From positions 868,001 through 932,000 of the forward strand of contig NZ_JAAUVN010000002.1 in the NCBI RefSeq assembly GCF_012030425.1: a stretch of 64,000 nucleotides of DNA, read 5' to 3'. Source of the DNA: Sphingobacterium sp. B16(2022) (lineage in GTDB: Bacteria; Bacteroidota; Bacteroidia; Sphingobacteriales; Sphingobacteriaceae). Numbering within the stretch: the stretch's first letter is position 1; each line of letters starts with the position of its first letter. The position numbers and the translations under genes are program-made. Positions 55,318-64,000 of this stretch are shown in pieces. The notes beneath the pieces were generated by a model that saw nothing but the letters and a program-made list of their open reading frames with translations, had not been told where the DNA came from and did not search any database.

Positions 55318-56478
55318 ATGAAAAGAAAAATGGAGTGTATGGGTATTGTTAGTATCCTTGTCGTTGGATTAGGATGTCAGCAAAAGAATGTCACAGAAAA
55401 TAAGGATCAATCTGGAATGATTTCCTATATGGATAGCGCTGCATTTGATGCTAAAATAAATGATCATGATGTCCAGTTATTTGAATTGAAAAATAAACGG
55501 GGTGTGCATGCATACTTTACAAATTTTGGTGCACGCATAGTTGGTTTGTGGGTTCCGGATAAACAAGGTAATTTAAGGGATGTGGTTTTGGGATTTACAA
55601 AAGCTACCGATTACAACAACCCGGCAGAGCCCTATTTTGGAACGATTGTCGGTCCTTTTGGAAACCGTATAGCAAAGGGAATGTTTCAACTTGATGGACA
55701 AACTTACCAACTACCTATTAATAATGGTGTCAATACACTACACGGTGGGTTTAATGGCGTTCATTTTGCCAATTGGACCTTGAAAATGAAGAGCGATTCA
55801 TCGATTACATTTGCATATACCTTGCCAGATAGAGCTGAAGGTTTTCCAGGAAATATTGCGATGGAAGTTACATATGGTTTAAATGACCAAAATGAACTAA
55901 CAATTGGATATGAGGCGCAATCGGATAAAAAAACGGTTGTAAATCTAACAAATCATGCTTATTTTAATTTAAACGGAGAAGGTAGTGGTTCAATATTGAA
56001 TCACCAGCTTCAGTTATTTGCCGATGAATTCACGCCTGTTGATAGTACATTGATTCCAACTGGAAAACTTGAGAAAGTAGGCGGATCAGCTTTTGATTTC
56101 ACGACCGCTAAGGCAATTGGTAAAGATATTGATGCTAATGATCGTCAACTGTCTTATGGTAAGGGATATGATCATAATTTTGTCTTAAATAAAAAAAGAG
56201 AAGGTGATTGGTATAAAGCTGCTCATATTGTGGGTGATCAATCCGGAATTGTCCTGGATATCTTGACGCAGGAACCGGGGATTCAATTTTACAGTGGTAA
56301 TTTTATGAGTGAAAAGGTCCAATTGAAAAATGGTAAAAAAGACTCTTTTAGAACTGCATTTTGTTTAGAACCACAACATTATCCAGATTCCCCTAATCAA
56401 CCGAATTTTCCAACAACCGTATTAGTTCCTGGTCAGATCTATAAAACTAAATCACTATATCGATTCTCAGTTCTGTAA
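55318..56478 (+). CDS. galM: Aldose 1-epimerase (mutarotase) lipoprotein
   Basis: A 386-residue galactose-mutarotase-type enzyme that interconverts alpha and beta anomers. It carries a lipoprotein signal ending VVGLGCQQKN, so it is exported and membrane-anchored. Motifs: YFGTIVGPFGNRIAKGMF, NGVNTLHGGFNG, LTNHAYFNLNGEGSG with the catalytic His, and the catalytic-Glu region near GIQFYSGNF, then CLEPQHYPDSPNQPNFP. It is the first gene divergent from the kinase/regulator pair, with a terminator hairpin after it. Releasing anomers by GH2 and GH43 enzymes would give it substrate. The sugar could be galactose or arabinose. Confidence 0.93.
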   Translation: MKRKMECMGIVSILVVGLGCQQKNVTENKDQSGMISYMDSAAFDAKINDHDVQLFELKNKRGVHAYFTNFGARIVGLWVPDKQGNLRDVVLGFTKATDYNNPAEPYFGTIVGPFGNRIAKGMFQLDGQTYQLPINNGVNTLHGGFNGVHFANWTLKMKSDSSITFAYTLPDRAEGFPGNIAMEVTYGLNDQNELTIGYEAQSDKKTVVNLTNHAYFNLNGEGSGSILNHQLQLFADEFTPVDSTLIPTGKLEKVGGSAFDFTTAKAIGKDIDANDRQLSYGKGYDHNFVLNKKREGDWYKAAHIVGDQSGIVLDILTQEPGIQFYSGNFMSEKVQLKNGKKDSFRTAFCLEPQHYPDSPNQPNFPTTVLVPGQIYKTKSLYRFSVL

Positions 56479-56908
56479 TTGTTATTTTCATATTATCCAA
56501 ATATAATCAAGCCCATTTCTTATTTAGGTAATGGGCTTTTCTTTAATAATAATTTAGAATCCTTTGCTAAGCTTAATTAAATGATACAAATGCGCACATT
56601 TTTGAGAAAATTAGCAAGTTAAAGTAGCTTGTTAAATCATAAATTTGAGTAACCAGTAATTAAGCACAACGACCTAATAATCATTCAATAATTATTTCGA
56701 GGAATTATGGTTTAATCTTAGAAAATATGATCGTTTTGGGGTTAAAAGAGAATGATACTGATCACAGCATTTTAGGTTCGTGTGGAAAATATTGAGATTA
56801 CAAAATAAGAATTGAATTGATTTTGATGGGAGCCTAAGTTCATGGTTTGTAGTCGTCCCATCTTTAAATATAGTGATATAGATATTAATGATTATACGTT
56901 TTTTTATT
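56479..56908. other. Intergenic region between galM and GH2
   Basis: 430 bp with a terminator near its start. The rest is AT-rich. No promoter motif was convincing, though GH2 probably needs its own. Short open frames on the minus strand look like chance. Confidence 0.45.
56509..56545 (+). terminator. Intrinsic terminator after galM
   Basis: AAGCCCATT (56509-56517) pairs with AATGGGCTT (56530-56538), followed by TTCTTTAAT. Confidence 0.8.
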
Positions 56909-58753
56909 ATGAAGAGAACTTTATTGTTTGCAGGTTTATTAATGACCATACAGATGAACTTTGCTCAAGATTGGAAGCCCGCAGGTTCGCATATTTTAAC
57001 TTCTTGGGGGGAACAAGTAAATGTTGAAAAGCCACATCCAGAATATCCGAGACCACAGCTCGTCCGATCGAACAATTGGCAAAATTTGAATGGACTTTGG
57101 AAATATGCCATTACACCTGTCGATGCTCAGGCTATTCCAACGCAATGGGAAGGTAATATTTTGGTACCATTTGCTGTTGAATCATCTTTGTCTGGCGTAG
57201 GGAAAGAAGTGGGAAAAGATAAAGCGTTGTGGTATAGTAATAGCATTACTTTAGATAAAGCAGTTCAAAAAAATAAGATTTTACTTCATTTCGGTGCCGT
57301 AGATTGGCAATGTGATGTATTTATCAATAACCAACTGGTCGGTAGGCACGAAGGGGGATTCGATCCCTTTACGATGGATATCTCAAAATTTCTTAAAAAG
57401 GGATCGAAGCAGGATATTGCTATTCGGGTATGGGATCCTACCGATGATGGGCCACAGCCACGCGGTAAACAAGTAAAGCATCCTAATGGAATCTGGTATA
57501 CACCTGTGACAGGTATATGGCAAACAGTTTGGCTAGAGAGCGTTTCTCAAAGTCATATTGTAAGTACTAAGCAAACTCCGCAATTGGATGAGGGAAGCTT
57601 AACCTTTGAAGCTTTGGTATCCGGAGGTCAGCCTGGCGATCAGATCAAGGTGAAAGCTGTGGATGGCAGTCGTATTCTGCAGGAGCAATTAGGTGAGCCA
57701 AATGTGGCTTTTAAGATTGCTGTTCCAAATGCAGAGGAGTGGTCTCCTTCTAATCCTAAATTGTACGATCTGGAAATTCAATTGTTACGTAAGGGTAAAG
57801 TAATTGATCAGGCTAAAAGTTATTTTGCGATGCGTAAGATATCGATGCAGCAAGATAAAGATGGTATTCAACGATTAATGCTTAATAATAAGTTTACATT
57901 TCAGTATGGTCCATTGGATCAAGGCTGGTGGCCCGATGGTCTGCATACAGCTCCTTCAGATGAAGCGTTGAAATTTGATGTGATCAAAACTAAGGAAATG
58001 GGTTTCAACATGATCAGGAAACATATTAAGGTTGAACCTGCACGTTGGTACCGTCATTGCGATAGTATCGGTATGTTAGTTTGGCAAGATATGCCAAGCG
58101 GTGATCTTGGTGGAAATAATTGGGATATGCAACCCGGAAAAATTTCAGGAGGTGATCGTGACAAGACGCGTTCGGCAATATCAGAACAGTATTATCGTAA
58201 AGAATGGAAGGCGATAATGGAAGTTTTGCATAATTTCCCAAGCATCGTCATCTGGGTGCCTTTCAATGAGGCTTGGGGACAGTTTAAAACTAAGGAAATT
58301 ACAGAATGGACAATTGCAAATGATCCATCTCGTTTAGTGAACAGTGCCAGTGGAGGGAATTTCATGGAAACTGGACATATTCTTGACATTCATAATTATC
58401 CAGATGCTGCTATGCCTGATCCTTCTTTATTTGGTGCAAATCAGGTTTTAGCATTAGGTGAATTTGGAGGTTTAGGCTTACCGGTTGAGGGGCATTCTTG
58501 GCAACAAAAAGACAACTGGGGTTATCAAAGTTTTAAAAATAAAACGGAGTTATTGGATCGTTATAAAAGACTTATTCATGATCTAAACCGTTTGATTCCA
58601 ATGGGATTATCAGCGGCAGTTTATACGCAAACCACAGATGTGGAAGTTGAAACAAATGGACTAATGACCTACGATCGAAAAGTAATAAAAATGCCTGAAA
58701 GTGAACTGAAGGCAATTCACAAACCTTTATTTGAGTTTTTAATTAAACGTTAG
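56909..58753 (+). CDS. Glycoside hydrolase family 2, compact type
   Basis: A 614-residue exported GH2 enzyme. The frame opens at 56888, but the ATG at 56909 gives signal MKRTLLFAGLLMTIQMNFAQ, so I use it. The sugar-binding domain includes WQNLNGLWKYAITPVD, LHFGAVDWQCDVFINNQLVG and DPFTMDISKFLK. The Ig-like domain is short, and the barrel has acid/base E454 in WVPFNEAWGQF and nucleophile E518 in LALGEFGGLGLPVEGHSW. At about 614 residues it lacks the long C-terminal half of the two larger GH2 enzymes in this window and belongs to another GH2 subgroup. PRGKQVKHPNGIWYTPVTGIWQTVW is typical of this group. Specificity is undecided (galactosidase, arabinosidase or glucuronidase). Confidence 0.9.
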   Translation: MKRTLLFAGLLMTIQMNFAQDWKPAGSHILTSWGEQVNVEKPHPEYPRPQLVRSNNWQNLNGLWKYAITPVDAQAIPTQWEGNILVPFAVESSLSGVGKEVGKDKALWYSNSITLDKAVQKNKILLHFGAVDWQCDVFINNQLVGRHEGGFDPFTMDISKFLKKGSKQDIAIRVWDPTDDGPQPRGKQVKHPNGIWYTPVTGIWQTVWLESVSQSHIVSTKQTPQLDEGSLTFEALVSGGQPGDQIKVKAVDGSRILQEQLGEPNVAFKIAVPNAEEWSPSNPKLYDLEIQLLRKGKVIDQAKSYFAMRKISMQQDKDGIQRLMLNNKFTFQYGPLDQGWWPDGLHTAPSDEALKFDVIKTKEMGFNMIRKHIKVEPARWYRHCDSIGMLVWQDMPSGDLGGNNWDMQPGKISGGDRDKTRSAISEQYYRKEWKAIMEVLHNFPSIVIWVPFNEAWGQFKTKEITEWTIANDPSRLVNSASGGNFMETGHILDIHNYPDAAMPDPSLFGANQVLALGEFGGLGLPVEGHSWQQKDNWGYQSFKNKTELLDRYKRLIHDLNRLIPMGLSAAVYTQTTDVEVETNGLMTYDRKVIKMPESELKAIHKPLFEFLIKR

Positions 58754-58761
58754 TGTGTATT

Positions 58762-58795
58762 AGGTTGCTCTACTTTTGTGCAAGTGGAGTAACCT
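58762..58795 (+). terminator. Hairpin between GH2 and glutaminase-like gene
   Basis: AGGTTGCTCTACTT (58762-58775) pairs with AAGTGGAGTAACCT (58782-58795) over 14 positions, two of them wobbles. There is no T tail, so it may be an attenuator or processing site and not a full terminator. Confidence 0.5.
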
Positions 58796-58852
58796 GATTC
58801 ATGAAGATAATAAATTGAAAATTTATTTAAGTAATCCATCAATATATTCATA

Positions 58853-61330
58853 ATGAAATTAAAATATGTCGCTATAGCTGTTCTGTTGTGTCAATCGCTT
58901 TTTTCGTCGGCGCAACATAATCCAGTCAAAAATAATTTGCGCGCACCTGCTTTTCCTCTAGTCACCATTGACCCCAATACCAGTGCGTGGTCGTATAGTG
59001 ATGAACTTTATGGTGATGTTGTGCGGCATTGGACCGGAAAAACTTTTCCGTTGCTTGGCGTCATAAAAGTAGATGGTAAAGCCTATCGTTTTTTAGGTAA
59101 AGAGGAAATAGAATTAGAACCTATCGCACGAATGGGAGAAGATGATCACTGGAAAGCGCCATACACAGAGAAGGAACCTTCTGCCGGATGGAATACCTTG
59201 GCATTTGATGAAGCGAACTGGAAAACAGGGATTGCGCCATTTGGTACAAAAGATAAAGAATCTCATGCGAAAACAGATTGGCAAGAGCCTAAGATATGGG
59301 TTAGAAGGATTATCAACTTAGAAAAAGATTTAGCGGGACAGTCTGTTTATATTGAATTTACCCATGATGATGATGCAATTTTATATGTTAATGGAATAGA
59401 AGTCGTTAATACCGGAAATAGAACCGGTAAAAATAATCGCGTCAAACTCTCAGATGAAGTTGTTAAAACCCTTCGGAAAGGGAAAAATATCATTGGAGGT
59501 TACTGCCACAACAGAGTTGCAAATGGCTTTTTTGATTTTGGCTTATTTTTAGAAAGAGAGGGGAGTAATCATTTTGATCAGGAAGCAAAGCAAGAAAGCG
59601 TTGATGTGCAAGCAACACAAACTCATTATGTTTTTGACTGTGGGCCGGTAAAAGTGAAAGTAAGTTTTACTGCTCCTATGTTTTTGGATAATTTGGATTT
59701 ACTGACACGACCTGTCAATTATTTATCTTATCAAGTTGAATCAAAAGATGGTAAAAAACATCAAATCGAATTCTATCTTGAAGCATCTCCAAACTGGGCA
59801 TTAAATTCGCCATTACAAGAATCTGAAAGTAGTGAATTTAAAAATGGATCCTTACAATACGTAAAAACAGGAAGTAAGAATCAACAGATACTGGGTAATA
59901 AAGGTGATGACTTGCGTATTGATTGGGGATATTTTTATATGGCTGGAGATCAAAAAAATACCAAAGCAATGATTGGTGATAGCCATGATTTAAGGAAACA
60001 ATTCTTAAAATCAAATCACGTTATTCAAAGCTCTGTTTCAGGGAAGCAACTGGCCCTGCGTCAGTCATTCTCCGTAACGTCCAAATATAGTGATAAGATA
60101 CTTTTAGGTTACGACGATTTATATGCGATTCAGTATTTTAACGAAAACTTACGTCCTTATTGGAATAGAGATGGCCAAAGTACCATTGAAAAGCAATTTG
60201 ATTTAGCAAATAAAGAATATAGCAAATTAATAAAAGCCTCAGATCAATTTGATGCCCAATTGATGCAAAGCGCGATCAAGGCTGGTGGTAAAGAATATGC
60301 AGCATTATGCGCACTTGCGTATCGTCAAGCGATAGCTGCACATAAATTGGTAAAAGCACCAAATGGTGATTTACTTTTGTTATCGAAGGAAAATGATAGC
60401 AATGGATCTATTGGCACCGTCGATATTACTTATCCCTCAGCACCATTATTTCTATACTATAATCCTGAACTGGCAAAAGGTCTTATGAATTTTATTTTCT
60501 ATTACAGTGAAAGCAATAAGTGGACAAAACCTTTTGCGGCACATGACGTGGGTACCTATCCGATAGCAAATGGGCAAACCTATGGCGGAGATATGCCAGT
60601 AGAAGAGTCTGGCAATATGTTAATATTAACTTATGCTATTGCTAAAGCAGAAGGCAATGCTGCTTATGCAAAGAAACATTGGAAAGTCTTATCTACCTGG
60701 GTAGATTATTTGGTAGAGAAAGGACTTGATCCAGAAAATCAGTTATGTACAGATGACTTTGCAGGGCATTTTGCTCATAATGCCAACTTATCGATTAAAG
60801 CGATTTTAGGAATTGCTTCTTATGGTTATTTAGCGGAGATGATGGGTGATCAGCAAACCGCTGATAAGTATCTCAATCAAGCAAAATCAATGGCTAAGAA
60901 ATGGAAGACAATGGCACAAGACGGTGATCATTATAAACTTACCTTTGATCAATCTGGTACGTGGAGTCAAAAATACAACATGGTCTGGGACAAAATATTA
61001 AAAATGAAAATTTTTGATGAAGATATTCGTACAACTGAGATCAAATACTATCTCACAAAGCAGAACATTTATGGTCTTCCATTGGATAACCGTCAACAGT
61101 ATACAAAAACTGATTGGATTTCTTGGACTGCAACAATGGCCGATGACAAAGAAACCTTTGAAAAATTCATTAGCCCAGTATATCGTTTTATGAATGAGAC
61201 AGTAGATCGTGTACCCATGTCAGATTGGATCTATACAGATAAACCTAAACGCTCAGGTTTTAAAGCTAGATCTGTAGTAGGTGGTTATTTTATCAAAATG
61301 CTGTCAGAAAAAATGGAAAAAGTAAAGTAG
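58853..61330 (+). CDS. Glutaminase-A-like multidomain protein (DUF4964/5127/4965/1793)
   Basis: An 825-residue exported protein (signal MKLKYVAIAVLLCQSLFSSAQ). The N-terminal DUF4964-type block reads RAPAFPLVTIDPNTSAWSY and HWTGKTFPLLGVIKVDGKAYRFLG. A beta-sandwich insert (about residues 95-230, IEFTHDDDAILYVNGIEV) resembles a galactose-binding fold. Then comes a DUF5127-type region (about 245-480) and an alpha-helical DUF4965/DUF1793 region (about 490-825) containing YPSAPLFLYYNPELAKGLMNFIFYYSES and PFAAHDVGTYPIANGQTYG. Fungal GtaA members are annotated as glutaminases, but in Bacteroidota they lie in PULs and the true reaction is unclear; an alpha-toroid glycosidase is a reasonable alternative. 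It follows GH2 by 99 bp. Confidence 0.8.
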   Translation: MKLKYVAIAVLLCQSLFSSAQHNPVKNNLRAPAFPLVTIDPNTSAWSYSDELYGDVVRHWTGKTFPLLGVIKVDGKAYRFLGKEEIELEPIARMGEDDHWKAPYTEKEPSAGWNTLAFDEANWKTGIAPFGTKDKESHAKTDWQEPKIWVRRIINLEKDLAGQSVYIEFTHDDDAILYVNGIEVVNTGNRTGKNNRVKLSDEVVKTLRKGKNIIGGYCHNRVANGFFDFGLFLEREGSNHFDQEAKQESVDVQATQTHYVFDCGPVKVKVSFTAPMFLDNLDLLTRPVNYLSYQVESKDGKKHQIEFYLEASPNWALNSPLQESESSEFKNGSLQYVKTGSKNQQILGNKGDDLRIDWGYFYMAGDQKNTKAMIGDSHDLRKQFLKSNHVIQSSVSGKQLALRQSFSVTSKYSDKILLGYDDLYAIQYFNENLRPYWNRDGQSTIEKQFDLANKEYSKLIKASDQFDAQLMQSAIKAGGKEYAALCALAYRQAIAAHKLVKAPNGDLLLLSKENDSNGSIGTVDITYPSAPLFLYYNPELAKGLMNFIFYYSESNKWTKPFAAHDVGTYPIANGQTYGGDMPVEESGNMLILTYAIAKAEGNAAYAKKHWKVLSTWVDYLVEKGLDPENQLCTDDFAGHFAHNANLSIKAILGIASYGYLAEMMGDQQTADKYLNQAKSMAKKWKTMAQDGDHYKLTFDQSGTWSQKYNMVWDKILKMKIFDEDIRTTEIKYYLTKQNIYGLPLDNRQQYTKTDWISWTATMADDKETFEKFISPVYRFMNETVDRVPMSDWIYTDKPKRSGFKARSVVGGYFIKMLSEKMEKVK

Positions 61331-61351
61331 ATTTAGATAGGTTGGTTTGTA

Positions 61352-61391
61352 GGGCCTTGTGTATACCTGTATGCAACAAGGCCCTTTTTTT
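61352..61391 (+). terminator. Strong intrinsic terminator after glutaminase-like gene
   Basis: GGGCCTTGT (61352-61360) pairs with ACAAGGCCC (61376-61384), then seven T residues. It is a classical GC-rich stem with a T run, located before the GH43 start. Confidence 0.92.
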
Positions 61392-61429
61392 AATGCAGGC
61401 TCAACCTACGGACATATTATTCATTTATC

Positions 61430-62533
61430 ATGTATCAATTAAATGTAACCGGTCGTTTTTTAGTACTTATATGTACTGTTTATTTTTCGATTTCGTGTAG
61501 TAGTTTAGGATTGCGGAAGAGCAATCTGACCGGTGGCAGTGATGCTACTACTGGATCTAACACGTATTTGAATCCAGTATTTGAGCCCATACTTGCGGAT
61601 CCAACAGTACTTAAAGATCCGAAGTCAGCCTATTTCTATGCGTATGGTACTGCTGATAATTGGGGAGATGAACACGGAGAACGTCTCGTATCTATATTAC
61701 AATCTAAAGACCTTGTTCATTGGAAATGGATAGGGACAGCCTTTCAACAGAAGCCATCATGGAAAATGGCTGGAGGAATCTGGGCACCTGATGTTATCAA
61801 GCTAAAGAACAAATATTTGCTGTACTATGCATTTTCCACTTGGGGAGATTCCAATCCAGGAATAGGTGTCGCGGTTGCAGATCAACCTATTGGTCCATTT
61901 TTAGATCAAGGTAAATTATTCGATAGTCAAGAAATTCAAGTTCCCAATTCTATAGATCCCCATTTCTTCTCCGATAAAGGCATTAATTATCTGTTCTGGG
62001 GAAGTTTTAGTGATGCTGATACGCAAGGTACATATGGAATACCGTTGACAGATAATGGATTAGCTATTTCCAGTTTACAGAAAAAGTTTAAAGTGGCCGC
62101 AGGAGATTTTGAAGCTGTTATGATTCATAAACGTAGAGGGTATTATTATTTATTTGGTTCAAAGGGTTCTTGCTGTGAAGGAGCCAAGAGTACTTATCAT
62201 ATTATGGTGGGGCGTGCAAAAGTATTGCAAGGCCCATATTTTGATAGAGAGGGGCGAGATTTGAAAATGAGGGGTGCTGGCACGCTGTTGCTAGAGGGTA
62301 ATGACAACTTTGTAGGTACAGGGCATAATTCTCGTATCATGACCGATGAGAATGGCATTGATTGGATGCTGTATCATGGAATAAACCCAAAGCAAAGCCG
62401 TGTATCTTCAGGAGGTAACAGACGCGTTCTGCTCTTAGATCAAATTAAATGGGTCGCCGACTGGCCTATAGTAGAAAATAATACCAGTAGCCATTTAACT
62501 AAGGAAGCACCATTTTTTAGAGCAGTACAATAG
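61430..62533 (+). CDS. Glycoside hydrolase family 43 lipoprotein (arabinanase-like)
   Basis: A 367-residue five-bladed-propeller hydrolase with lipoprotein signal VYFSISCSSLGLRK. The catalytic triad is visible: base D57 in PILADPTVLKD, pKa-modulating D176 in SIDPHFF, and acid E228 in AGDFEAVMIHKRRG. Other GH43 features include GGIWAPDVIKLKNKYLLYYAFSTWGDSN and GTGHNSRIMTDENGIDWMLYHGI. The length fits a single-domain endo-arabinanase or arabinofuranosidase of GH43. It is surface- or periplasm-anchored. It is the last gene of the galM-GH2-glutaminase-like-GH43 set and follows a strong terminator, so it may have its own promoter. Confidence 0.9.
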   Translation: MYQLNVTGRFLVLICTVYFSISCSSLGLRKSNLTGGSDATTGSNTYLNPVFEPILADPTVLKDPKSAYFYAYGTADNWGDEHGERLVSILQSKDLVHWKWIGTAFQQKPSWKMAGGIWAPDVIKLKNKYLLYYAFSTWGDSNPGIGVAVADQPIGPFLDQGKLFDSQEIQVPNSIDPHFFSDKGINYLFWGSFSDADTQGTYGIPLTDNGLAISSLQKKFKVAAGDFEAVMIHKRRGYYYLFGSKGSCCEGAKSTYHIMVGRAKVLQGPYFDREGRDLKMRGAGTLLLEGNDNFVGTGHNSRIMTDENGIDWMLYHGINPKQSRVSSGGNRRVLLLDQIKWVADWPIVENNTSSHLTKEAPFFRAVQ

Positions 62534-62817
62534 TCGACAGCACTATCTAAATTTTTAATCTATAGAGTTCGTAATACTAGCACTTAACAATCACTAGCTG
62601 TTAAGCTCCTTTCATATCTAGTTTTTTGTCTCGTTATATTCACTTGAAGATCAGTTGAGTTAATTTTAAAATTAATAATTACACTTTTTGGTAAAATTTG
62701 ATAAATTCAATTTTACTGAAGTAATGAGTTGTTTTGACCAGGTGATGGATGCAGATTAAGACGAACTCGCAATTGATAAATCTACCCATTTTGTTTCGTA
62801 CATACTCACAATTTCAA

Positions 62818-62850
62818 CTGCTCTTTTGAGACCGTTAAAGAGCGGTTTTG
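62818..62850 (+). terminator. Probable terminator after GH43 gene
   Basis: CTGCTCTTT (62818-62826) pairs with AAAGAGCGG (62837-62845), with one wobble and a 10-nt loop, followed by TTTTGTGTTT. It lies about 285 bp beyond the GH43 stop. Confidence 0.6.
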
Positions 62851-63097
62851 TGTTTATCTGATGTATATATTCTCATGTACGAGAAGCTATTCTTTACTGC
62901 CTTTTATAGAATTCTTTTTTGTGTAAAAATCGATAAACTTACTTCCTTTGGATGGTCTTTATTCATTTATTCTTTTTTTTAACCAAGTTTTTATCCTCGG
63001 AAATCTTGTTTGAAAATATATTCAACATGTCGTTTTGTTTATTTATGATACTAATTAGCAGACTGTTGAGATGAATTGGTAGTGTCATGTTTTTTGT

Positions 63098-63121
63098 ATT
63101 GATTAATTTTGATTAATCAAT
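63098..63121 (+). promoter_or_regulatory. Palindrome overlapping a -7-like element
   Basis: ATTGATTAA (63098-63106), loop TTTTGA, TTAATCAAT (63113-63121) form a perfect 9-bp inverted repeat. TAATTTTG at 63104-63111 inside it matches TAnnTTTG. A regulator bound here would cover the promoter. The distance to the next ATG (63486) would give a leader of about 375 nt. Confidence 0.4.
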
Positions 63122-63485
63122 TATAGCATTAAACCTTCTAATATAATTAGAGACTTTATTTGAAACCACATGTATTCTGAGGTTAGGGAAATAGCGATTT
63201 TTATAAAATTATAGCTACTATTTTTTTGACCATTATCATATAGTTCTATACTGGTATAGCAGTTATAAATGTCTTCACCTGGTTTTTTAAAAGATCTAAA
63301 TTACAAGAAGTAAATTAAAAATGTAGCAGTTTATATATCGTTAAAAAGTGGAGACCGTATTGAGGTCCTTTTTTTAATTTAAAAAGCTAATACCATTTAG
63401 CTGTGGTGATATTATTCACTTATGTTATTTGTATCGATGATAATACTTTAAATACTGAGAATAAATTTTAACCAAATTATATTTT

Positions 63486-64000
63486 ATGATAACTAAACAG
63501 TTTATTAACAGCAATAGGTGTCTCCTAAGCAATATGCTATGGACATTTCTTGTACTTATTTTTGGATTGGGGGGCTGTAAGGATGATATTAAAAATGTCA
63601 CTGAGGCGTTGCCTTTTGATCCAGCTAAACCTGTGGTTGTATCTGATTTTAGTCCAAAAGCGGGAGGTATGGGGCAGCGCCTTGTTATCTATGGACAAAA
63701 TTTTGGAAATGATCCCACAAAGATAAATGTGCTTATTGGAGGAAAGCAAGCAAAAGTCATTAGTGCCGTCGGAGAATCACTATACTGCTTGGTCCCAAGG
63801 CAAGCGTTTAATGGGGACATTGAAGTGCGGGTCGGAGATCCAAATAAACAAACTATTGGTAAATCTGCAAAACCTTTTGACTACCAGCGCAAAATGGTTG
63901 TATCTACCATTATAGGATACCGAAACTCGCGGGGGGATGAACCGTGGAGGGACGGAAAATTTAAGGATGCAGACCAAAGTAAAATGGCAAGTGGATTCTG
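63486..64000 (+). CDS. IPT/TIG-domain lipoprotein, SusE/F-like (partial)
   Basis: A gene that runs off the window, with 171 codons visible. The signal ends LIFGLGGCKDD, a lipobox. An IPT/TIG domain follows (about residues 45-135; VVVSDFSPKAGGMGQRLVIYGQNFGNDP, IGGKQAKVISAVG, then EVRVGDPNK). From about residue 140, MVVSTIIGYRNSRGDEPWRDGKF looks like the first repeat of an NHL-type propeller. Proteins of this build are surface glycan-binding lipoproteins of PULs, usually near SusC/SusD, so a further PUL probably continues to the right. The frame was not closed by a stop here, which explains its absence from simple open-frame listings. Confidence 0.8.
   Translation, partial: MITKQFINSNRCLLSNMLWTFLVLIFGLGGCKDDIKNVTEALPFDPAKPVVVSDFSPKAGGMGQRLVIYGQNFGNDPTKINVLIGGKQAKVISAVGESLYCLVPRQAFNGDIEVRVGDPNKQTIGKSAKPFDYQRKMVVSTIIGYRNSRGDEPWRDGKFKDADQSKMASGF

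Larger units (their letters stand above)
62534..63485. other. Long intergenic region before the next PUL
   Basis: About 950 bp with no credible gene. It holds a terminator at 62818-62850 and a palindrome around a -7-like element at 63098-63121, both listed separately. A run CTTTTTTT near 63369 follows a weak GACC/GGTC hairpin (63352-63377) that is too short to call. Confidence 0.45.

Noticed and set aside
1..64000. Search for tRNA, rRNA, CRISPR arrays, insertion sequences or prophage
   Set aside because: No cloverleaf-like sequence, regular repeat array, transposase or phage gene was seen on either strand.

Overview
The window looks like chromosomal DNA from a member of the Bacteroidota, most likely the Sphingobacteriaceae (Sphingobacterium- or Pedobacter-like). 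This is inferred from low GC, three SusC/SusD pairs, SusD-type lipoproteins, DUF4959/5126/5000 and DUF4998 surface proteins, a Reg_prop/Y_Y_Y sensor kinase, and several promoter -7 elements matching the Bacteroidota consensus TAnnTTTG. No tRNA, rRNA, CRISPR array, insertion sequence or phage gene was found.

Layout. (1) 0.4-10.8 kb, plus strand: a polysaccharide utilisation locus (PUL) with SusC, SusD, a three-domain DUF lipoprotein, a DUF4998 lipoprotein and a GH2 enzyme. (2) 11.0-28.0 kb: a second carbohydrate region. A minus-strand SusC/SusD pair is divergent from a five-bladed-propeller hydrolase and a second GH2 enzyme paralogous to the first. An AraC regulator and a third SusC/SusD pair follow. 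(3) 28.2-31.8 kb, minus strand: a zinc-type dehydrogenase, an organophosphate-type MFS permease and an exported metallophosphoesterase, probably for scavenging an organic phosphorus compound. (4) 32.0-34.2 kb: egtD-egtB for ergothioneine. (5) 34.4-38.9 kb: a small membrane protein, then an AraC regulator divergent from a three-gene set: a polysaccharide-deacetylase-like lipoprotein, an exported acetolactate-decarboxylase homologue, and a cupin fused to a Yellow/major-royal-jelly-type propeller. This is the least conventional gene set here. (6) 39.1-42.7 kb: a TonB receptor and PepSY protein behind a candidate Fur box. (7) 42.8-44.6 kb: an AHSA1-type protein and a Bcr/CflA-type efflux pump with a perfect 21-bp palindrome upstream. 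(8) 45.2-51.1 kb: a sulfatase, a membrane-anchored kelch/winged-helix regulator, and a divergent GH76 endo-mannanase. (9) 51.2-62.5 kb: a hybrid two-component system split into kinase and regulator, divergent from galM, GH2, glutaminase-A-like and GH43 genes, each followed by a hairpin. (10) 62.5-64.0 kb: a long intergenic region and the start of an IPT/TIG lipoprotein that runs off the window.

Together the genes describe glycan foraging: surface binding and import through SusC/D, periplasmic trimming by GH2, GH43 and GH76 enzymes plus a mutarotase, and local control by AraC, hybrid-two-component and kelch-type sensors. Iron uptake, a thiol antioxidant and phosphorus scavenging genes lie between. 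Substrates are inferred from family membership and were not shown directly. Several track starts were non-ATG or lay upstream of a better signal peptide, and I moved those starts.
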